From: DAOTYH01 sp034435015
GTDB taxonomy: Bacteria > Chloroflexota > Anaerolineae > Aggregatilineales > UBA3940
DNA length: 39,245 bases
Assembly (NCBI GenBank): GCA_034435015.1
Contig: DAOTYH010000055.1
Span: forward strand, 1 to 39,245
Reading direction: 5' to 3'
The number at the start of each line of letters is the position of its first letter. Positions within the stretch are counted from its first letter, which is position 1. Below, one piece after another: positions 1-7,983 of this stretch. The notes under the pieces are model-generated. The model was not told where the DNA came from. It saw nothing but the letters and a program-made list of their open reading frames with translations, and did no database searches. The translations under genes were made by a program, and so were the position numbers.

Positions 1-98
1 GGACACACCCGGTCCCATCCCGAACCCGGTCGTTAAGCCCGCCAGCGCCCATGGTACTGCCCTGGTAACGGGGTGGGAGCGTAGGCCATCGCCGCGAG
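1..98 (+). rRNA. rrf: 5S ribosomal RNA, 5'-truncated
   Basis: The first ~98 bases read as the body and 3' half of a bacterial 5S rRNA. The conserved loop segment CCCATCCCGAACCCGG (around 14-29) is followed by GTTAAGCCCGCCAGCGCC, ATGGTACTGC and the helix-IV/V GGGTGGGAGCGTAGG stretch. The first ~15-20 bases of the gene are missing because the window starts inside it. The exact 3' end (97-100) is uncertain because the pairing partner of helix I lies outside. It implies a 16S-23S-5S operon upstream on the plus strand. Confidence 0.93.
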
Positions 99-137
99 AC
101 CTGTTTTGCTTTGTCTTCCCCTGCCCAGGGCAGTGAT

Positions 138-180
138 ATGCCGCATCAGCCTCTTGATCAGGCCGATGCGGCATTCTCTT
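138..180 (+). terminator. Hairpin terminator between 5S rRNA and nrfD-type operon
   Basis: ATGCCGCATC (138-147) is the exact reverse complement of GATGCGGCAT (165-174), giving a 10-bp stem with a 17-nt loop that can pair further. A short pyrimidine run (TCTCTT) follows. It lies between the end of 5S on the plus strand and the end of the minus-strand redox operon, so it may end transcription from both sides. A T-rich stretch (CTGTTTTGCTTTG) directly after 5S may be the primary rRNA termination zone. Confidence 0.6.
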
Positions 181-199
181 GAGAAGCCGGCATGCCGGA

Positions 200-1426
200 C
201 TAGTCAGCGGTCTCTTCCCGATAGATCGGCAGGAAGCGCACCCCTAGCGTGAAACCCAGCGCGGCATAAGCGATGATCCCCAGCACAGCCCCTATCTCCG
301 GCAGAGTGGGGCGGTAAGAGAAACGCGGGAACAGATAAGCGGCCCCCGGTGACCAGTCCTGCGGGACCACCAGCCCAGACACGGTCACGCTCCAGCGCAG
401 TGACACCACCCCGATCACGGCCAGCACACACCCTAGCATCAGCATGTAGTTGTTTTTGCGCAGGCGCGGCCATAGGAAGATAATCGCCGGCACAAGCCCC
501 CCGATCAGCACCTCAATCCACCAGAAGGCTTGCCCGTAGGGAGTGGTCTGCAATAGCAGATTCAGTCCCGCTTCACGGGCCGGAACGTTGCTGTAATAGG
601 TCGTTGAGGCCCAGTCCCACAGCTTGAGGTACAGATAGCCGAGCATGGCCGCCCCCGCCACTATTGCCACTCCGCGGACAACTTCCTCTTTGACAACCGC
701 GCGTCCCTTCAGTTGGCTTACCAGCAGAGTGCCGAACAGCGTCAGTGACAGGCCGCCCGCCACTGCCGACAGGATAAACAGGATCGGCAGGCTGGGCTTG
801 TACCACAGAGGACGTGCCGCCACGACGCCATAGGTCGCGCCGAGCGAGGATTGGTGCAACAGCGACAGCCCCAGACCGATCACCGCTAGAAAAGGTGTCA
901 GCCTGTGCAGGAAGCGGCCAACCTTCGGAGCGGCAGGCCAGCGTGCAAACAGACGGCTTTCAAACAGAGGGGAGGCCATCTCCAAGGCCAGCACGGTGAA
1001 GTAGAAGATCACACACATCGTGATCTCCCACAGCACCGAGTGGACGTTCCAATAGATGAGGGGATGCCAGAAGCGATCAGGGCGGCCAATGTCGAGTAGC
1101 AGGGCAAACATGGCGGACGAGTAGCCCAGAAAGCCGATCAGCACGGCGGCACGGGCGATGCTCTCAAAGCGCCGGATATGGAGCAGATACACAATGGCCG
1201 AGAGGACAAATGCACCTGCCCCTAGGCTGATGGCCGACAGGTCAAGTGTGATCCATAGCCCCCACGGGATGGCATCGCTCAGACCGGTGACACCAAGACC
1301 CTGAGTCAGCACGGTTGCGCCGGAGATGATGCCCAGCACGATCAAGACAGCCAGCGCGGCGATCCAGATGAGCAGGCTGGTGCTGAGGGGATGTGAAGGT
1401 TGTCGGGTAGCTGTTGCGGTGGTCAT
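200..1426 (-). CDS. nrfD: NrfD/PsrC-family quinone-interacting membrane subunit
   Basis: 408 residues, nearly all hydrophobic, with about nine to ten transmembrane helices. Features of the polysulfide reductase NrfD family are visible: an early membrane segment PWGLWITLDLSAISLGAG, the LDIGRPDRFWHPL segment after the third helix, and a WWIEVLIGGLVPAI helix near residue 300. NrfD proteins bind menaquinone or ubiquinone and exchange electrons with an attached four-cluster ferredoxin outside the membrane. The ATG overlaps the ferredoxin stop by 4 nt (ATGA, 1423-1426), preceded by AGAAGGG, so the two are translationally coupled. No molybdopterin or pentaheme catalytic gene is adjacent, so the electron donor or acceptor is unknown. 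Family assignment is firm; the direction of electron flow is not. Confidence 0.9.
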   Translation of the reverse strand: MTTATATRQPSHPLSTSLLIWIAALAVLIVLGIISGATVLTQGLGVTGLSDAIPWGLWITLDLSAISLGAGAFVLSAIVYLLHIRRFESIARAAVLIGFLGYSSAMFALLLDIGRPDRFWHPLIYWNVHSVLWEITMCVIFYFTVLALEMASPLFESRLFARWPAAPKVGRFLHRLTPFLAVIGLGLSLLHQSSLGATYGVVAARPLWYKPSLPILFILSAVAGGLSLTLFGTLLVSQLKGRAVVKEEVVRGVAIVAGAAMLGYLYLKLWDWASTTYYSNVPAREAGLNLLLQTTPYGQAFWWIEVLIGGLVPAIIFLWPRLRKNNYMLMLGCVLAVIGVVSLRWSVTVSGLVVPQDWSPGAAYLFPRFSYRPTLPEIGAVLGIIAYAALGFTLGVRFLPIYREETAD

Positions 1427-2223
1427 CTGATCACCATCCCTTCTGCCGGAATATAGTATACATTCGGCTCAGTCCCCAGCTCCTCACGCAGTCGGAAAGT
1501 GGGTGTTGTGGCGATGATCCGCGCTGCCTCCGATTCGGGGTCTTTCAGGTCTCCGAAGATACGCGCCCTGACAGGACAAATGTTGACACAGGCCGGAGTC
1601 GCTGACCGATGCACGCCGGGGGTGAGACCCTGCTCAAGCCCCCGATCAATGCGGTGGATGCAGAAGGTACACTTCTCCACTACGCCGCGCGGACGGCGCT
1701 CGACTTCTGCCGCACCCCATTCCGGCTCCCGATAGTTCTCATCAGTGCGGGTGCGCCAGTTGAAGCGGCGGGCGTCGTAGGGGCAGGCTACCATACAGTA
1801 ACGGCAGCCGATACACCGGTCGTAGTCCATGACGACCAGACCATCCCCGCGCTGATAGGTAGCCCCAACCGGGCAGACTGCCGCGCAGGGCGGCTTCTGG
1901 CATTGCAGGCAGGGGCGCGTCATATTGAAGGGCTGGCCCGTCTCGGTTCGGTCAAGCAGATAGACATTCCAGAGCATGTCATCGGCGGTATCATTGACCG
2001 CCTGACAGGCATACACGCAGTAGCGGCAGCCAATGCACTTCGAGAGGTCAATGATCATCACCCAGCGGTGTTCGCTTTCGGACCCTTCACTGCCGCTGGC
2101 GGCAACCTTTGAGCGCGTGATCAGCGGGGCCGCTACCGCGCCGATCACAGCCGTTGCGAAGCCTGCCGCACCCAACAGCTCAACGAACTTGCGGCGGCTG
2201 ATGAGAGGGGTCACTTCCTTCAT
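1423..2223 (-). CDS. Tat-exported four-[4Fe-4S] ferredoxin subunit (NrfC/DmsB-like)
   Basis: 266 residues. The N-terminus carries a twin-arginine signal (SRRKFVELL at 9-17) followed by a hydrophobic, alanine-rich stretch. Four cysteine clusters are complete: C63-C66-C69-C73, C105-C108-C113-C117, C137-C140-C143-C147, and C185-C188 with C212-C216. This is the standard layout of NrfC, DmsB and PsrB electron-transfer subunits. It should sit on the outer face of the membrane and pass electrons between the octaheme cytochrome encoded upstream and the NrfD subunit downstream. The start is well supported by GGAGGG five bases before the ATG, and the start shares one base with the cytochrome stop (TAATG). 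No cluster cysteine is missing, so the wire should be functional. Confidence 0.92.
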   Translation of the reverse strand: MKEVTPLISRRKFVELLGAAGFATAVIGAVAAPLITRSKVAASGSEGSESEHRWVMIIDLSKCIGCRYCVYACQAVNDTADDMLWNVYLLDRTETGQPFNMTRPCLQCQKPPCAAVCPVGATYQRGDGLVVMDYDRCIGCRYCMVACPYDARRFNWRTRTDENYREPEWGAAEVERRPRGVVEKCTFCIHRIDRGLEQGLTPGVHRSATPACVNICPVRARIFGDLKDPESEAARIIATTPTFRLREELGTEPNVYYIPAEGMVIR

Positions 2224-3230
2224 TACTTCCCTCCGTTAGCGCCATTGGCCCCGTTTTTGCGGCGGCGGGTTATCAGCCAGACAACAACCCCGCCGATCAG
2301 CAGGCCGACTGCTCCCCCTTGAACGGTGCTCATAAAGGACTGGTTGCGGTTGGCGAGGGTCAAAGTTTGCACTTGAGCTTCCAGCTCAGCGGCCCGCAGG
2401 GCGGCCTGTTGCCCGGCCAAAATGGATTGCTCGTTTTCAGTGCGCGAAAAGCCCCCGTCAACTTGGCCGTTGTTAAGCGGCACCAGCTCAATATCCCGAT
2501 GGCAGTCAAGACAGGCTGTGACGTTCTCCTTGAAGTCGTGGCCGGTCGGCGCCTGACCGTCTGCCCGCGACTCGTAAGTGCCGGGCCGGACGTAGCCATG
2601 ACACTGGCGGCAGGTCAAGCCGGTGTTGATGTGCGAGCTGTGGGCAAAGTCGTTGAGCTGTGTTCCATGGCAGTTCAAGCATTGATCCAGCTCGTTATCG
2701 AGGCGCAGGCCGTTGGTGTGAGCATAGTGGCAACTGGTGCAGGTCAGCCCCCGTACCTCGTGCAGGCTGGCGCGGAACTCAGCGTGGGTGATGGTGTGAC
2801 AGCTTCCGCACACCTGATTGGCCTGCTCTAGGGCAATCGGCGCCGGCGGGTGGCCTTCAGGGACGCTGTGGCAGGCCTGACAGGTCACTCCCTCCGCTTC
2901 ATATTCACCGGTTGCAGGCCTAAAATTGGTGGTATGGCAGTCGAGGCAGGCCGGATCAGAGTCCTGTTGCTGCCATGCCTCCTGAAAAGTCTGATTAGAG
3001 AAGGCGGTAGCATGCGGACCCTCGCGCCAGTCGTTGACGATGCTGGCGTGACAAACGGCGCATGAAGGCTGTTCCTCCTGTGCTGAGGCAGGAGGGATAG
3101 CCTCGGAGGCCTGAGAAGGCGGTACAGCCTGCTCGTTGCCGGCTAGTGCTAATCCGACTAACCCCCCCGCCAGAACGCAGGTCAAGATAATAGCAAGGGC
3201 AAGGGGTCTAAAGAAGCGTAAAATCATCAT
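2223..3230 (-). CDS. Membrane-anchored octaheme c-type cytochrome
   Basis: 335 residues with eight CXXCH heme-binding motifs: CAVCH, CLDCH, CQACH, CGSCH, CTSCH, CLNCH, CRQCH and CLDCH. An N-terminal hydrophobic signal segment (about residues 5-30) directs export. After the heme region come an Ala/Glu-rich coiled coil (about 270-300) and a C-terminal transmembrane helix GGAVGLLIGGVVVWLITRRR, so the protein is anchored with its hemes outside. It is the first gene of a three-gene minus-strand operon. Multiheme cytochromes with an NrfC/NrfD pair occur in Nrf, Qrc and Hmc-type complexes. Here the cytochrome is probably the external electron entry or exit port. It lacks a visible CXXCK catalytic heme, so it is unlikely to be a nitrite reductase itself. 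The start ATG is preceded by AGAGAGGCAGG; the next codon is also ATG. Confidence 0.9.
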   Translation of the reverse strand: MMILRFFRPLALAIILTCVLAGGLVGLALAGNEQAVPPSQASEAIPPASAQEEQPSCAVCHASIVNDWREGPHATAFSNQTFQEAWQQQDSDPACLDCHTTNFRPATGEYEAEGVTCQACHSVPEGHPPAPIALEQANQVCGSCHTITHAEFRASLHEVRGLTCTSCHYAHTNGLRLDNELDQCLNCHGTQLNDFAHSSHINTGLTCRQCHGYVRPGTYESRADGQAPTGHDFKENVTACLDCHRDIELVPLNNGQVDGGFSRTENEQSILAGQQAALRAAELEAQVQTLTLANRNQSFMSTVQGGAVGLLIGGVVVWLITRRRKNGANGANGGK

Positions 3231-3290
3231 GAAAAACCTGCCTCTCTCGGACTGAGAGTAATGAAGAGGGGCCTAACCCCGCTCGCCCTG

Positions 3291-3337
3291 ATTGTGACAT
3301 GAGCCGCATGGACAGTCATAGTGACATGTGGCACAAT
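3291..3337. promoter_or_regulatory. Possible operator in divergent region: repeated GTGACATG
   Basis: The 207-bp divergent gap between the cytochrome operon and the sensor kinase contains GTGACATG twice in the same orientation (3294-3301 and 3321-3328). ATTGTG at 3291 and CACAAT at 3332 form the outer arms of a loose inverted repeat. A second small inverted repeat, CCCAT-ATAA-ATGGG, lies at 3373-3386. Such elements in a divergent promoter next to a NarL-type regulator are plausible binding sites, but no consensus is matched and no clear -35/-10 pair was found. Confidence 0.3.
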
Positions 3338-3437
3338 GATAGCGGATGAGTGTCAGTAGATCGGTTAAATGACCCATATAAATGGGATGTTCATGCTATC
3401 TCTGTGATGGGTAGCGGCTGGCAGGCGGAGCAATACG

Positions 3438-4979
3438 ATGATGACTACCAGACTTTTTGCCGATCCGGTTGTCCCGGTCTTCTTCCTTTACGGGCTGGCC
3501 TTCTATACGATGGGGATGGCACTGGCGCTGGAGATCGAGGCCCACATCCCTGAGCCGAAGGTGCGGCGTGCGATGACAACGCTGGTCGTGTTTGCACTGG
3601 TGCACGGCTTCCATGAATGGCTGGATATGTTCATCATCAATGCCGAAACTGCCTCTGGTTTTTCTGTCTCGGAGGAAGTTGAGATCGTCAGATTGATGAT
3701 GCTGGTGGTATCATTTGGGGCGTTGTGTTCCTTCGGCGGGCAGATGCTGTGCCTCGACCGTCTCAGAGAGGGAACGCTCATCCTGAGCGGGTTTACGGCT
3801 CTCTTCCTGACAGGAGCGGTGGCGATTGTGGCATGGCTGGGGCGGGATGAGCCGGCTGTCTTGCAGGCGCTCGATTCATGGACGCGTTACAGCCTCGGTG
3901 TGACCGGCGGCGTGCTGGGCGGGGCGGCCTTGCTGGTGCGTGGTCAGGAGTGCCGCAGGCGCAGGCTGACGGAGGTGGCACGCGGATGGTTGTTGGCAGG
4001 CGGCGCACTGATAGCATACGGCCTGATCGGGCAGAGTGTTTCTGCGCCCAGCCCGCTTCCGCCAGCGGCCTTCTACAACACCCAGACCTTTCAGGCTGTC
4101 TTCGGCTTCCCGATCCAGCTCTTCCGTTCGGCGGCAGGAGTCGTGGCTATGGTCGGGGTGATGGAGGCTCTGCGCGGGCTGGAGATTGAGCGGCGCAGAG
4201 AGTTTGACCAGGCCGTACAAGCACAACTGGAGGCGCAGGCACAGGCCCGGCGTGAAATGGAACACCGGCAGGCACTTCAGGCTGAACTGCTCAGGCGGAC
4301 AGTGGCGGCGCAGGAGGATGAGCGTGCCCGCCTTGCCCGCGAACTGCACGATGAGACAGGCCAGACGTTGACAGCCATCCATTTTGGGATTGAGGCGCTG
4401 AAGTCTACGCTGGAGAACAAAGGCACGGTCAGCCGGGAGGCCGTCCAAAAATTGCAGGAGCTGGCGGATCAAGCGCTGGCCGACCTGAAACAACTGGTCA
4501 CAGACCTGCGCCCCGCCCAGCTTGATGATCTCGGTCTGGTGCCTGCGCTTCGTTGGCTGGCTGATCAATCAAGCCGGCGGCTGGGGATCAGGACGACCGT
4601 TCGTGTAAGAGGGCACAGGGTGAGACTGCCGGGTGAAGTCGAGACAGCACTCTTCCGTATTGCGCAGGAAGCGCTGACCAATACGGCCAAGTATGCCCAG
4701 ACGGACCGCGCCAGCCTTCACCTGGTCTTTGGGCCGAAGGCCGTCAAGCTGGAGGTGGCTGATCCGGGCGTGGGGTTCGATCCGGGGGAAGCGCCCTCAG
4801 CACGGAATGGCCGGGCGTGGGGAATCGCCGGTATGCGCGAGCGGGCTGTTTCGGTGGGGGGGCGGCTCGATCTGTTTTCTGCGCCGGGTAAGGGTACGCA
4901 GGTGTGCGTTGTGATTCCTTGGCCGCCTGAGGAGAATAGCCATGATGGAAACAGAGACAATACGACTGCTGTTGGTTGA
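3438..4979 (+). CDS. Membrane sensor histidine kinase, NarX/DesK-type (HisKA_3)
   Basis: 513 residues. The first ~245 form a membrane sensor module of about six to seven helices with short loops and no large external domain. A charged coiled coil (250-290) links it to the dimerisation domain, where the phospho-acceptor is His304 in ARELHDETGQ. The ATPase domain shows the N-box EALTNTAKYA (411-420), DPGVGFDPG (442-450) and GIAGMRERA. It should phosphorylate the LuxR-type regulator encoded next: its last 38 nt overlap that gene, implying coupled translation. It is divergent from the octaheme cytochrome operon, so a redox or respiratory signal read within the membrane is a reasonable guess. The start has GGCGGAG upstream. 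Confidence 0.92.
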   Translation: MMTTRLFADPVVPVFFLYGLAFYTMGMALALEIEAHIPEPKVRRAMTTLVVFALVHGFHEWLDMFIINAETASGFSVSEEVEIVRLMMLVVSFGALCSFGGQMLCLDRLREGTLILSGFTALFLTGAVAIVAWLGRDEPAVLQALDSWTRYSLGVTGGVLGGAALLVRGQECRRRRLTEVARGWLLAGGALIAYGLIGQSVSAPSPLPPAAFYNTQTFQAVFGFPIQLFRSAAGVVAMVGVMEALRGLEIERRREFDQAVQAQLEAQAQARREMEHRQALQAELLRRTVAAQEDERARLARELHDETGQTLTAIHFGIEALKSTLENKGTVSREAVQKLQELADQALADLKQLVTDLRPAQLDDLGLVPALRWLADQSSRRLGIRTTVRVRGHRVRLPGEVETALFRIAQEALTNTAKYAQTDRASLHLVFGPKAVKLEVADPGVGFDPGEAPSARNGRAWGIAGMRERAVSVGGRLDLFSAPGKGTQVCVVIPWPPEENSHDGNRDNTTAVG

Positions 4980-5610
4980 TGACCACGAGGTGGTACGCTC
5001 CGGTATCCGCGCCCTGCTGGATGCGCAGGCAGGGATGCAGGTAGTGGGTGAGGCAGGCAGTGGGGAGGAGGCTGTCCGGGCGGCGTGTGACCTGATGCCG
5101 GATGTGGTGCTGATGGACATTACCATGCCGGGCATGGACGGTCTGGAGGCCGCCCGGCGTGTCAAAGAGGCCTGCGAAGCCGCCGCCGTGCTGGCGTTAA
5201 CCATCCACGAGGGGCGTGAGTATTTCTTTGAGATGCTCAAGGCAGGGGCTTCCGGGTATGTGCCTAAGAGCGCGGCGGCAGAAGAGCTGATCTTTGCCAT
5301 CCGGGCGGTAGCGCGAGGGGAGGTTTACCTTCATTCCTCAGTGGCCCAGCTTCTGCTTCAGGAACATCTGCGCCAGCAGGAAGGCGGCACAGAGGATTCG
5401 ATGTCGGGCCTGTCGGAGCGCGAACGGGAAGTGCTTCGTCTGGTAGCGGAGGGTTTGCTCAACAAGGACATCGGCGAGCGGCTGGGGATCAGCCCCAAGA
5501 CAGTGGCCCGTCACCGGGAGAACATCATGCGCAAACTCAACCTGCACAACCGTACTGAGCTGGTCAAATATGCTATCAAGATGGGCTTGATTGACATTGA
5601 CAGAGAATAG
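4942..5610 (+). CDS. NarL/FixJ-family response regulator (REC-LuxR HTH)
   Basis: 222 residues. The receiver domain (about 7-125) has the acidic pair D13/D14, phospho-acceptor Asp59 in VVLMDITMPGMDG, Thr86 and Lys108. The C-terminal LuxR-type helix-turn-helix (about 155-215) contains LSEREREVLRLVAEG and the recognition helix region GISPKTVARHRENI. It is the DNA-binding partner of the overlapping kinase. The start ATG at 4942 follows GAGGAGAATAGCC; a second in-frame ATG at 4945 is equally close to that ribosome site. Likely targets are the divergent cytochrome operon and/or the permease genes that begin 25 nt downstream, but no target is proven. Confidence 0.94.
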   Translation: MMETETIRLLLVDDHEVVRSGIRALLDAQAGMQVVGEAGSGEEAVRAACDLMPDVVLMDITMPGMDGLEAARRVKEACEAAAVLALTIHEGREYFFEMLKAGASGYVPKSAAAEELIFAIRAVARGEVYLHSSVAQLLLQEHLRQQEGGTEDSMSGLSEREREVLRLVAEGLLNKDIGERLGISPKTVARHRENIMRKLNLHNRTELVKYAIKMGLIDIDRE

Positions 5611-5635
5611 GTGATCCAGAGAGACAGGGGGCATT

Positions 5636-6751
5636 GTGTCCAGACTTCGTTCCCTCCAGCGCATTGCGGCGATCATCGTCAAAGAGTACAAGCATATCTG
5701 GTTTGACCCCGGTTTCTTCTTCCTGGCCGTGCTGGCCCCCGCTGTGTTGCTGACACTGCTCTCTTACGTCTTCTCCTTTGATGTTGAGCAGTTCAATCTA
5801 GCGATCCTCAATCAGGATCAAAGCCCGCGTTCGTTTGAATACATCCGCGAGTTGACCGCCTCTGGGGACATCCGGATCATTGAGCTGGTGCAGAACTACG
5901 ATGAGGTGCTGGCTCTGCTTCGAGAAGGGCGCGTAGATGGTGCGCTGGTCATCCCGCCGGGCTTTGCCGGCAGACTTGAGGCCCGTGAGAGTGCATCGGT
6001 GAACCTGGTGGTAGATGCCAGCGACGCCGGCACGGCTTTTCAGGTGATCAACTCCATTCAACAGCGCACTCAGGCCTATGCGGCCGGCCTGACGGGCATG
6101 GCACGTGCCCCGTTCGAGGTACGAATCCGCGTCTGGTTCAACCCCAACCTCAACTCCCAGCACAGCATGATCCCCGGTCTGATGGCGCTGGTGCTGATCC
6201 TTCCTTCACTGGCTATTGCACTGGGGCTGACACGTGAGCGTGAGAGCGGCACTTTTGAGTCGTTGGCCACTACGCCGATCACCGGCAGTGAATACCTGAT
6301 CGGCAAGCTGATCGTCTATATCAGTATGGGGGTGATTGGAACACTGCCTGCGCTGGGAGTGGCGGCCTTCTGGTTCAGAGTGCCGTTTCGGGGCAGTGTA
6401 CTGCTTTATCTGTTGCTGACCGCTGACTACCTGCTGGCGACTATGGGCTTCTGCCTGCTGGTGACCCGCTTTATAGCCAGCCAGCGTACTGCCACGTCCA
6501 TTGTGATGCTGGCCCTGTTCATCCCTAGTTTCTTTCTCACCGGCCTGATCCTGCCGGTGGATAAATCCTCCCTCATCTCACGGGCGATTGCGTTTGCGCT
6601 TCCGGCCACGCACTTCATTGTCATCTCGCGGGGCATCGCACTCAAGGCCCTCTCGCTGTCCGATCTGTGGTATGAAGCCCTGGTGCTGTTTGGAATGGGC
6701 CTGAGCGCGGTCATCGTGAGTATCTTCCTCTTTACTAAGAAGCTGAATTGA
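5636..6751 (+). CDS. ABC-2 type transporter permease (YhhJ/YbhS-like), first of pair
   Basis: 371 residues with a topology typical of ABC2_membrane_3 proteins: one N-terminal helix (about 24-46), a ~130-residue external domain, then five to six C-terminal helices including LVLILPSLAIALGLTRERESGTFESL, whose RERE-GT-E element is typical of the family. Such permeases export drugs, lipids or polymers when paired with an ATPase. The GTG start at 5636 has AGGGGGC just upstream and lies 25 nt after the response regulator, so it probably shares its transcript. The stop overlaps the next permease. No ATP-binding subunit is encoded nearby, which is unusual; the ATPase must be elsewhere or shared. Confidence 0.88.
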   Translation: MSRLRSLQRIAAIIVKEYKHIWFDPGFFFLAVLAPAVLLTLLSYVFSFDVEQFNLAILNQDQSPRSFEYIRELTASGDIRIIELVQNYDEVLALLREGRVDGALVIPPGFAGRLEARESASVNLVVDASDAGTAFQVINSIQQRTQAYAAGLTGMARAPFEVRIRVWFNPNLNSQHSMIPGLMALVLILPSLAIALGLTRERESGTFESLATTPITGSEYLIGKLIVYISMGVIGTLPALGVAAFWFRVPFRGSVLLYLLLTADYLLATMGFCLLVTRFIASQRTATSIVMLALFIPSFFLTGLILPVDKSSLISRAIAFALPATHFIVISRGIALKALSLSDLWYEALVLFGMGLSAVIVSIFLFTKKLN

Positions 6752-6759
6752 GGCGGGAC

Positions 6760-7875
6760 ATGCTGAACCGGCTAGGTGCGCTCATCCGCAAGGAGCTGAT
6801 CCAGTTTGTGCGTGATCCAATATTGGTGGGGTTTGTCCTGCTGGCGCCGGCCATCCAGATTACCCTGCTGGGGCGGGCCATCGGGAGGGACATCCGGGAC
6901 ATCCCGGTAGCGGTCATAGACTATGATCTCTCTCCCCTGAGCCGCGAGATCATCACGGCGCTGGATAACACCGAAGAGCTGATTGTCTCGCAGTACCCTG
7001 CCAATCTGGACGAAGCACGCCGGTTGATTGACGCCGGTGAGGTCATGGCTGTCGTTGTGATTCCGCGCGGGTTCATGAGCGGGTCGCGCTCGCTGACAGA
7101 CACCCCTCAGATCCAAGTCGTGCTGGACGGCACAACCGGCTTCATTGCCGCCCGCGCACTGGCGGCGGCGCAGGGTGCGATCCAGTCGCTGGTGGCAGGG
7201 GCAGTGGCCGCCGGCGGCCAGACAACTTACAGCGGCATCGCCGTCTCTGTGGATGCTGTGTTCAACCGGGTGCTGAGTCTGCAACCCGATGCGATCTCGT
7301 CCCAACTGGCGCTGATCACTTTTGAGGTAATCACGCTGGTCGCGGCAATGGGCTTCGTGCGCGAGCGTGAGCTGGGGACTATCGAGATGTTGTCCATCAC
7401 GCCGCTCAGGCGCCTGGAGCTGATCGCCGGTAAGGCGCTGACCCCTCTGATCATCGGGATCATAGACTTCCTGCTGATGTTCGGGGTGACTCAAGTTGTC
7501 TTCCGCGTCCCGATGCGGGGGTCTTTTGCGCTTTTGTTCGGCCTGACGGCTCTCTACCTGATATGCGAGACCTGCTATGCGTTGTTGATCTCAACCGTGA
7601 CCCGTACCCAGCAACAGGCCGTGACAGTGGTGTTTGTGTGGGCTATGCTGGGCCTGACGTTGTCAGGGTATCTTGTGCCTGTTACCAACCTGCCTAAGGT
7701 GATGCAGTGGGCATCATGGCTGATCCCGTTGAGGCACTATATTGCACTGGTGCGGGGGGTGATGCTGAAGGGGGCAGGCCTGACAGCGCTTCTGCCGGAC
7801 ATGGCGGCGCTGGGGATTCTCACGGTTGGGATGCTCTTTGTCACGACCCGCACTCTATCACGGGCGATTGAGTGA
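6760..7875 (+). CDS. ABC-2 type transporter permease, second of pair
   Basis: About 371 residues with the same plan as the gene before: N-terminal helix, external domain, and a C-terminal membrane block containing MGFVRERELGTIEML. The two proteins are clearly paralogous and probably form a heterodimeric membrane channel, as in YbhR/YbhS. I chose the ATG at 6760 because GAGG (6750-6753) sits six bases before it. A TTG at 6748 would give a 4-nt overlap (TTGA) with the upstream stop and four more residues. The missing ATPase applies here too. The substrate cannot be read from sequence. Confidence 0.88.
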   Translation: MLNRLGALIRKELIQFVRDPILVGFVLLAPAIQITLLGRAIGRDIRDIPVAVIDYDLSPLSREIITALDNTEELIVSQYPANLDEARRLIDAGEVMAVVVIPRGFMSGSRSLTDTPQIQVVLDGTTGFIAARALAAAQGAIQSLVAGAVAAGGQTTYSGIAVSVDAVFNRVLSLQPDAISSQLALITFEVITLVAAMGFVRERELGTIEMLSITPLRRLELIAGKALTPLIIGIIDFLLMFGVTQVVFRVPMRGSFALLFGLTALYLICETCYALLISTVTRTQQQAVTVVFVWAMLGLTLSGYLVPVTNLPKVMQWASWLIPLRHYIALVRGVMLKGAGLTALLPDMAALGILTVGMLFVTTRTLSRAIE

Positions 7876-7920
7876 CCGCCTGAGTAGCCAATCAGCCTGA
7901 ATTCTTCTACAATGGTAGGC

Positions 7921-7940
7921 GCAGGGCATAAACCCCCTGC
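7921..7940 (+). terminator. Weak hairpin after permease operon
   Basis: GCAGGG (7921-7926) pairs with CCCTGC (7935-7940) over an 8-nt loop. No T-run follows, so it may be only a partial terminator. A TACAAT hexamer at 7908-7913 just before it could be a -10 element for the next gene, but no matching -35 is visible. The rest of this 108-bp gap holds nothing recognisable. Confidence 0.3.
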
Positions 7941-7983
7941 ACTCATAAGTGATTCATCATGACTGCCCAGAAGCGAGTGACCT

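Noticed and set aside
1609..2112. Plus-strand ORF over the ferredoxin gene
   Set aside because: The minus-strand frame has sixteen correctly spaced cluster cysteines and coupled starts; the plus-strand one has no recognisable motif.
2223..3230. Octaheme cytochrome as a nitrite or hydroxylamine reductase
   Set aside because: All eight motifs are CXXCH; no CXXCK or other modified catalytic heme site is visible, and the protein is small for that enzyme group.
3876..4568. Minus-strand ORF opposite the membrane kinase
   Set aside because: Antisense to an intact HisKA_3 kinase and lacking any motif or start signal.
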